Assembly: GCA_002509665.1 (NCBI GenBank)
Contig: DADN01000082.1
Span: forward strand, 674 to 9,448
Length of the DNA stretch: 8,775 bases
Origin: Methanobacterium sp. UBA8
GTDB lineage: Archaea; Methanobacteriota; Methanobacteria; Methanobacteriales; Methanobacteriaceae
Direction: 5' to 3'
Position numbers and translations under genes: made by a program. How positions within the stretch are numbered: the stretch's first letter is position 1; each line of letters begins with the position of its first letter. This document shows positions 5,356 through 8,775 of the stretch, one piece after another. The notes under the pieces are model-generated. The model was not told the DNA's origin, made no database searches, and was given only the letters and a program-made list of their open reading frames with translations.

Positions 5356-5418
5356 AACTAAATAGCCCCAAAATATCCTATTAACAGATTATAATAAAAA
5401 TAAATCAGGGATGAGAAT

Positions 5419-6780
5419 ATGATATTTGAAATAATCAAAAGTGAAGGAATAGCACATAAATCCTATTTTATAGGATCAAAAGGGGAAGCAGCAGTCATAG
5501 ATCCCCGTAGAGACTGTGATTCTTATGTAGATTATTCAAAAAAACATGATATGGAAATAACCCACATATTCGAAACTCACTGCAACGAAGACTATGTAAT
5601 TGGTTCACGTGAGCTTTCAAAAAGAGTAAATGCTGGAATATATCACGGTAAAAACCTAAATTTTGCCTATGGAAACCCTGTAAGTGAAGGAGATAAATTT
5701 AATATAGGTTCTGTTGAATTAGAAATTCTTGAAACACCAGGACATACCGATGAGAGCATATCAATCATACTCACAGATAAAGAAGTATCTAATGATGCAT
5801 ATATGATTTTTACTGGTGATGCACTTTTTGCAGGAGAAGTAGGTAGAACCGATCTTTATGGAGAAGATAAAGTACATGAAATGGCAGGAAAACTTTATGA
5901 CAGCCTCTTTCAAAAGATCCTCCCTTTAGGTGATCATGTCCTCATTCATCCAGCACATGGATCTGGTTCTGTATGCGGGGCAAATATTCGTGAAAGTGAA
6001 TTTACAACTATAGGATATGAAAAGAAAACTAATCATGCCCTTCGGATGGATAAAAAAGATTTTATTAAGTTTAAATTAAATGAAAAAATGGTTAAAGCAC
6101 CTTATTTTGATAAAATGGTTGAATATAATAAAAATGGCGCTCCAATCCTCTGCAGACTTCCATATCCACACCCATTAAGCCTAAATAAATTTAAAAAACA
6201 CATGAAAGATACCCAGGTTGTGGATGTTAGAATGGCTGCAAGTTATGCAGGTGGGCATATCCCAGATACATTAAACATTTGGAAACATGGGCTGACCTAT
6301 TTTGCAGGGTGGATGCTCAATTATGAAGATCCAGTTACTATAATTGATGAAAATAACGAATACATCGATCAAATCATGAGATACCTCATAAGACTTGGAT
6401 ACGATAACCTATTTGGATATTTAGCTGGTGGATTTAGCAGCTGGTATACCCAAGGAGAAGAAATAGAAACAGTAGATATATGGTCTGTACATGAATTAAA
6501 AGAACGTCAAACTGATGAATCTACATTCCTTCTTGATGTGAGAGAGTTTAGAGAATGGGAGGAAGGATATATTGAAGGAGCATATCACATCTACGTTGGA
6601 GATTTACAGTACTGCCTTGGCGAAGTCCCCAAAGATAAGTATATTGTTGTATACTGCGATACAGGAAATAGAGCCAGTATAGCAGCAAGTATATTGAAAA
6701 ATAACGGTTATATGGGAGTTGCCAATGTTCTGGGCAGTATACGCGCCTGGAAAGCGGCAGGGTATCCTTTAGTTAAATGA
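5419..6780 (+). CDS. MBL-fold hydrolase fused to two rhodanese domains
   Basis: A 453-residue cytoplasmic protein. Residues 1-205 form a metallo-beta-lactamase fold of the glyoxalase II/persulfide dioxygenase type. The usual HxHxDH reads H54-C-N56-E-D58-Y59, so two canonical ligands are replaced. H109 (ETPGHT), D134 (FTGDALF) and H180 (HPAHG) are kept. In ETHE1-type persulfide dioxygenases, iron is bound by the first His of the motif plus the later His and Asp, all present here. The first rhodanese domain (about 258-348) has VTIIDENNEY where the catalytic loop should be, with no cysteine, and looks non-catalytic. The second (about 355-452) has LLDVRE and the active loop C413-DTGNR. The likely role is handling persulfide sulfur; no substrate is proven. 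An AGGGATGAG run (5407-5415) precedes the start. The GalT-like gene follows after 9 bases. Confidence 0.9.
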   Translation: MIFEIIKSEGIAHKSYFIGSKGEAAVIDPRRDCDSYVDYSKKHDMEITHIFETHCNEDYVIGSRELSKRVNAGIYHGKNLNFAYGNPVSEGDKFNIGSVELEILETPGHTDESISIILTDKEVSNDAYMIFTGDALFAGEVGRTDLYGEDKVHEMAGKLYDSLFQKILPLGDHVLIHPAHGSGSVCGANIRESEFTTIGYEKKTNHALRMDKKDFIKFKLNEKMVKAPYFDKMVEYNKNGAPILCRLPYPHPLSLNKFKKHMKDTQVVDVRMAASYAGGHIPDTLNIWKHGLTYFAGWMLNYEDPVTIIDENNEYIDQIMRYLIRLGYDNLFGYLAGGFSSWYTQGEEIETVDIWSVHELKERQTDESTFLLDVREFREWEEGYIEGAYHIYVGDLQYCLGEVPKDKYIVVYCDTGNRASIAASILKNNGYMGVANVLGSIRAWKAAGYPLVK

Positions 6781-6789
6781 GGCAATAAT

Positions 6790-7929
6790 ATGAATTCTAT
6801 TTTAGATCTTGAAGAAAATATAAATAAATTAAAAAAAGAGGATGGAGACTCATTTAGACTATTTAACAGCATTTTTCACGTTTCAAGCGCTTCAGGAGAA
6901 TTAAAAATCCCATCTTCTTTTGGGGAAAAAGTTCGCAGCTATTTTGGAAATAAAGATGAATCTGGAAAGATCATAGAGTCCAAAAATGAAGTCATTGAAA
7001 GAATACAAACCCAAAAAATAGTTAAAACATACAACAAATGGACAGGTGAAGGATCTCTGTTCAATTCTCTAAGGGCAATCAGGCCAGGAATGAAACCTCA
7101 AGAGAGAAGTAAAGAACATGAAAAAGTTCAGGAATACATTGAAAAATCTAAGGAAAATTGCGACTTTTGCCAGGCTGAAAAATACACTCCAGAGGATGTA
7201 TTTGGAAGAGTTCAGGGTAAACACTGTATTACTGGAGCAAATATTGCCAAATATGATGCATGGAACAGCATGGTATTTTTTAAAAAACATAACCCCCTTG
7301 ATTTCACACAGGAAGAACTCTCAGACTATATAGAAACTGGGTTTAAATGGTTTAAAAAAGCCAATAATCATGATAAACAGTTTGTATCTCCACTTTTTAT
7401 CTGGAACTGTCTTCAAAAAGCAGGTGCTTCTCAGATACATGGTCATGCACAGGTTTTAATGACAAAAAGTGTTCATTATGCCAGAACACAATTTCTAAGC
7501 AAAAATTTTAGAAGCTACATGCAGTTAAATGGCAGGAATTACTTCAAAGATTTATATAACGCTCACAAAGCACTTGGGCTTGCATTAGATGGTGATGTAA
7601 ATGGTTTTGCAAGTTTAACCCCCCTTAAAGAAAAAGAATTCATAATTATCTCAAGAGATAATCCATCAACAAGTGATGATGTAAAAGAAGCAATTTATAG
7701 AGTACTCCGATGCTATATCGATGAATTAGGAGTAAACAGTTTTAATTTAGTAATTTCTTGTCCATCATTCGGCGAGACATTTCTCCCATACATTATAAGA
7801 ATTGTAGATAGGGGCAGTATTTTTAAACCAACTGCAGATATTGGCGCTATGGAATTATATGGAAGTAGTGTGATTTCAGATGATCCATACAATGTTATTA
7901 AAGCTGTAAATGAGTTTAAACACGGTTAA
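6790..7929 (+). CDS. GalT-like HIT-superfamily nucleotidyltransferase
   Basis: A 379-residue protein with the landmarks of the galactose-1-phosphate uridylyltransferase branch of the HIT superfamily: C124-x-x-C127 and H167 (KKHNPLDFTQEEL) as likely zinc ligands, then the active-site GASQ-I-H217-G-H219-A-Q221, where H219 would carry the covalent nucleotidyl intermediate. A conserved-looking block NKWTGEGSLFNSLRAIRPG (82-100) precedes the zinc site. The CxxC sits about 70 residues later than in E. coli GalT (C52/C55, from memory), so there is an N-terminal extension of unknown role. The family moves UMP or AMP between phosphorylated acceptors; some distant members act on ADP-sugars or adenylylsulfate. 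The substrate is not evident and a GalT name would overstate it. GAGG (6779-6782) overlapping the previous stop codon is the ribosome binding site, and the 9-base gap implies co-transcription with the MBL-rhodanese gene. Confidence 0.85.
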   Translation: MNSILDLEENINKLKKEDGDSFRLFNSIFHVSSASGELKIPSSFGEKVRSYFGNKDESGKIIESKNEVIERIQTQKIVKTYNKWTGEGSLFNSLRAIRPGMKPQERSKEHEKVQEYIEKSKENCDFCQAEKYTPEDVFGRVQGKHCITGANIAKYDAWNSMVFFKKHNPLDFTQEELSDYIETGFKWFKKANNHDKQFVSPLFIWNCLQKAGASQIHGHAQVLMTKSVHYARTQFLSKNFRSYMQLNGRNYFKDLYNAHKALGLALDGDVNGFASLTPLKEKEFIIISRDNPSTSDDVKEAIYRVLRCYIDELGVNSFNLVISCPSFGETFLPYIIRIVDRGSIFKPTADIGAMELYGSSVISDDPYNVIKAVNEFKHG

Positions 7930-7997
7930 AGTTTGCTAAATTTAATATATTTATGCTATTAATCAGGTTTATATCCCTTAAAAACATTTAAAATTCT

Positions 7998-8008
7998 TAT
8001 TTTTTTTC
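7998..8008 (+). terminator. T-tract terminator of the MBL-rhodanese/GalT-like operon
   Basis: Eight consecutive T residues (8000-8007), preceded by CTTA, lie about 70 bases after the last stop codon. U-rich tracts without a strong stem are the usual archaeal termination signal, and no stable hairpin is seen before it. Confidence 0.5.
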
Positions 8009-8050
8009 AAAGTTTAATTTATCAGCCCCAAACAGCATACTTTCATAAAA

Positions 8051-8075
8051 TTTTTTAATAATATAATTTATAATT
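8051..8075 (+). promoter_or_regulatory. AT-rich promoter of the split-barrel protein gene
   Basis: The run from TTTTTTAATA to TTTATAATT holds overlapping TATA-like boxes. A box near 8051-8058 would yield a transcript carrying the GGTG ribosome binding site (8083-8086); one near 8064-8072 would give an almost leaderless transcript. The sequence does not decide between them. Confidence 0.4.
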
Positions 8076-8091
8076 ATAATATGGTGTTTTC

Positions 8092-8568
8092 ATGAACATG
8101 ATCAAAATTCCACCTATGGATAAAAAAGAATATGACGAGTTAATTAAACAAAATTTTATTAGCAGAATTGCATTTAAAGGAGAAGATTATCCGTATATTA
8201 CCCCATTCATGTACATTTTTGACGGAGAATTTCTTTATTTCCTGTCAACGAAGTACGGTAAAAAAATTGGAGAGATTAATCGAAGCCCTCATGTAGCTGT
8301 TGAAATAGAAAAATATGCTGAAGACATGTCTGATTATAAATTTGCTAATCTTCAGGGACGTATAGTTGAAGTAGAGGATGAAAAGGATAAAAAAAAGATT
8401 AAAGAAATGTTTATAAAAATGATCAAAGATAGAAACCTCTCAAATAAAGCTCTAGCTGCTATAGGCCACTCTCCAGACAAATCAATTCAATTGATCCTGG
8501 AAGAAGATAGAACTATGGTATGGAAATTAGTAGACCTGAAACAAATTGTTGCCCTCAAAAATCCGTGA
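8092..8568 (+). CDS. Pyridoxamine-phosphate-oxidase-like split-barrel flavoprotein
   Basis: A 158-residue protein of the FMN-binding split-barrel family. Residues 22-72 carry the family pattern: FISRIAFKGEDYPYITPFMYIFDGEFLYFL, then STKYGKK (52-58), the usual flavin-phosphate-binding segment, then the helix INRSPHVAVEIE (62-73). The strand NLQGRIVEVED (86-96) and the C-terminal MVWKLVDLKQIVALK complete the barrel. Members bind FMN, F420 or haem and many are flavin reductases or oxidoreductases of unknown substrate; true vitamin B6 synthesis is unlikely for this short archaeal type. GGTG (8083-8086) is 5 bases before the ATG at 8092; a second in-frame ATG at 8098 is a less well spaced alternative. 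The gene has its own promoter region and a T-rich run (8610-8615) after it, so it appears monocistronic. Confidence 0.85.
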   Translation: MNMIKIPPMDKKEYDELIKQNFISRIAFKGEDYPYITPFMYIFDGEFLYFLSTKYGKKIGEINRSPHVAVEIEKYAEDMSDYKFANLQGRIVEVEDEKDKKKIKEMFIKMIKDRNLSNKALAAIGHSPDKSIQLILEEDRTMVWKLVDLKQIVALKNP

Positions 8569-8665
8569 TTTGGTTCCATACTCATCATCATTCGTTTTAC
8601 CCGAACTCTATTTTTAATCCTGCATTTTCATACTAAAATAATGTAATGTATTAATAATGTGGGAC

Positions 8666-8674
8666 ATATATAAT
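8666..8674 (+). promoter_or_regulatory. TATA box of the last, partial gene
   Basis: ATATATAAT lies 49-57 bases before the ATG at 8723, placing the transcript start near 8695 with a leader that includes GGAGTGA. Two direct repeats AATAATGT(A/G) at 8637-8645 and 8653-8661 lie just upstream, 16 bases apart. Confidence 0.5.
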
Positions 8675-8722
8675 TTTTAAATTTACAGAATTGAATTTTT
8701 TAAGTAATCTCGGAGTGAGAAT

Positions 8723-8775
8723 ATGAAAGATTTGGATATAAATTCTATAAATGAATCTCTCATTGAAAATAAGTA
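8723..8775 (+). CDS. 5' end of an unidentified gene, cut by the window edge
   Basis: Only 17 codons are visible (MKDLDINSINESLIENK). GGAGTGA (8712-8718) sits 4 bases before the ATG, a near-perfect match to the archaeal ribosome binding site, and a clear TATA box precedes it, so a real start is likely. The residues are polar and acidic with no signal peptide; nothing identifies the family. Confidence 0.65.
   Translation, partial: MKDLDINSINESLIENK

Larger units (their letters stand above)
5113..5418. other. Non-coding region before the MBL-rhodanese operon
   Basis: No credible gene is present in these 306 bases. A frame of 20 codons opens at 5272 after a distant GGAG but has no protein-like features. 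The region carries the palindrome/T-tract at 5207-5234, a TATA-like AAATTATATATG (5263-5274), and the dyad at 5331-5355 that overlaps a second TATA-like sequence. Either box could start the operon transcript, giving a leader of roughly 120 or 40 bases. Confidence 0.6.

Overview
The window looks like chromosomal DNA of a methanogenic archaeon of the Methanobacteriales, probably Methanobacterium or a close relative. The evidence is a very AT-rich sequence with long AT-only intergenic stretches, Shine-Dalgarno sites of the GGAG/GGTGA type together with TATA-like boxes, an F420-dependent oxidoreductase, a UPF0305/DUF2115 protein (a family I know mainly from methanogens), and a CxxC...CxC zinc-ribbon protein of a style common in this group. 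No rRNA, tRNA, CRISPR array, transposase or phage gene was found. The genus is inference; the archaeal/methanogen placement is fairly firm.

Layout. 1-480 is non-coding, with a degenerate repeat pair and an 8-bp dyad. 481-1446 (+) is an F420-dependent luciferase-like oxidoreductase. 1576-1755 (+) is a 59-residue ribbon-helix-helix protein. 1806-2249 (-) is a UPF0305 protein, divergent from a zinc-ribbon/coiled-coil protein at 2367-2831 (+). 2865-4573 (-) is a two-gene DrrAB-type ABC exporter with the stop of one gene and the start of the next overlapping by one base. 4574-4905 is non-coding and holds the exporter promoter plus a nested inverted/direct repeat. 4906-5112 (+) is a 68-residue two-helix membrane protein, probably leaderless. 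5113-5418 is non-coding with two palindromes. 5419-7929 (+) is a tight two-gene operon: a metallo-beta-lactamase/tandem-rhodanese protein followed by a GalT-like HIT-superfamily nucleotidyltransferase. 8092-8568 (+) is a split-barrel flavin-type protein, and 8723 onward is the start of a further gene cut by the window edge.

How the genes work together. The clearest functional unit is the 5419-7929 operon, which joins a persulfide-type MBL fold, one degenerate and one apparently catalytic rhodanese domain, and a nucleotidyltransferase. In the MBL domain the HxHxDH motif reads HCNEDY, yet the three residues that bind mononuclear iron in persulfide dioxygenases are kept. The F420 oxidoreductase keeps the cofactor-binding and catalytic residues of mycobacterial Fgd1 but lacks its sugar-phosphate-binding residues, so its substrate is probably not glucose-6-phosphate. 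The other genes look like independent transcription units. Several intergenic regions carry clean dyads close to likely promoters, listed separately as candidate operators; in DNA this AT-rich they need comparison with orthologous regions.
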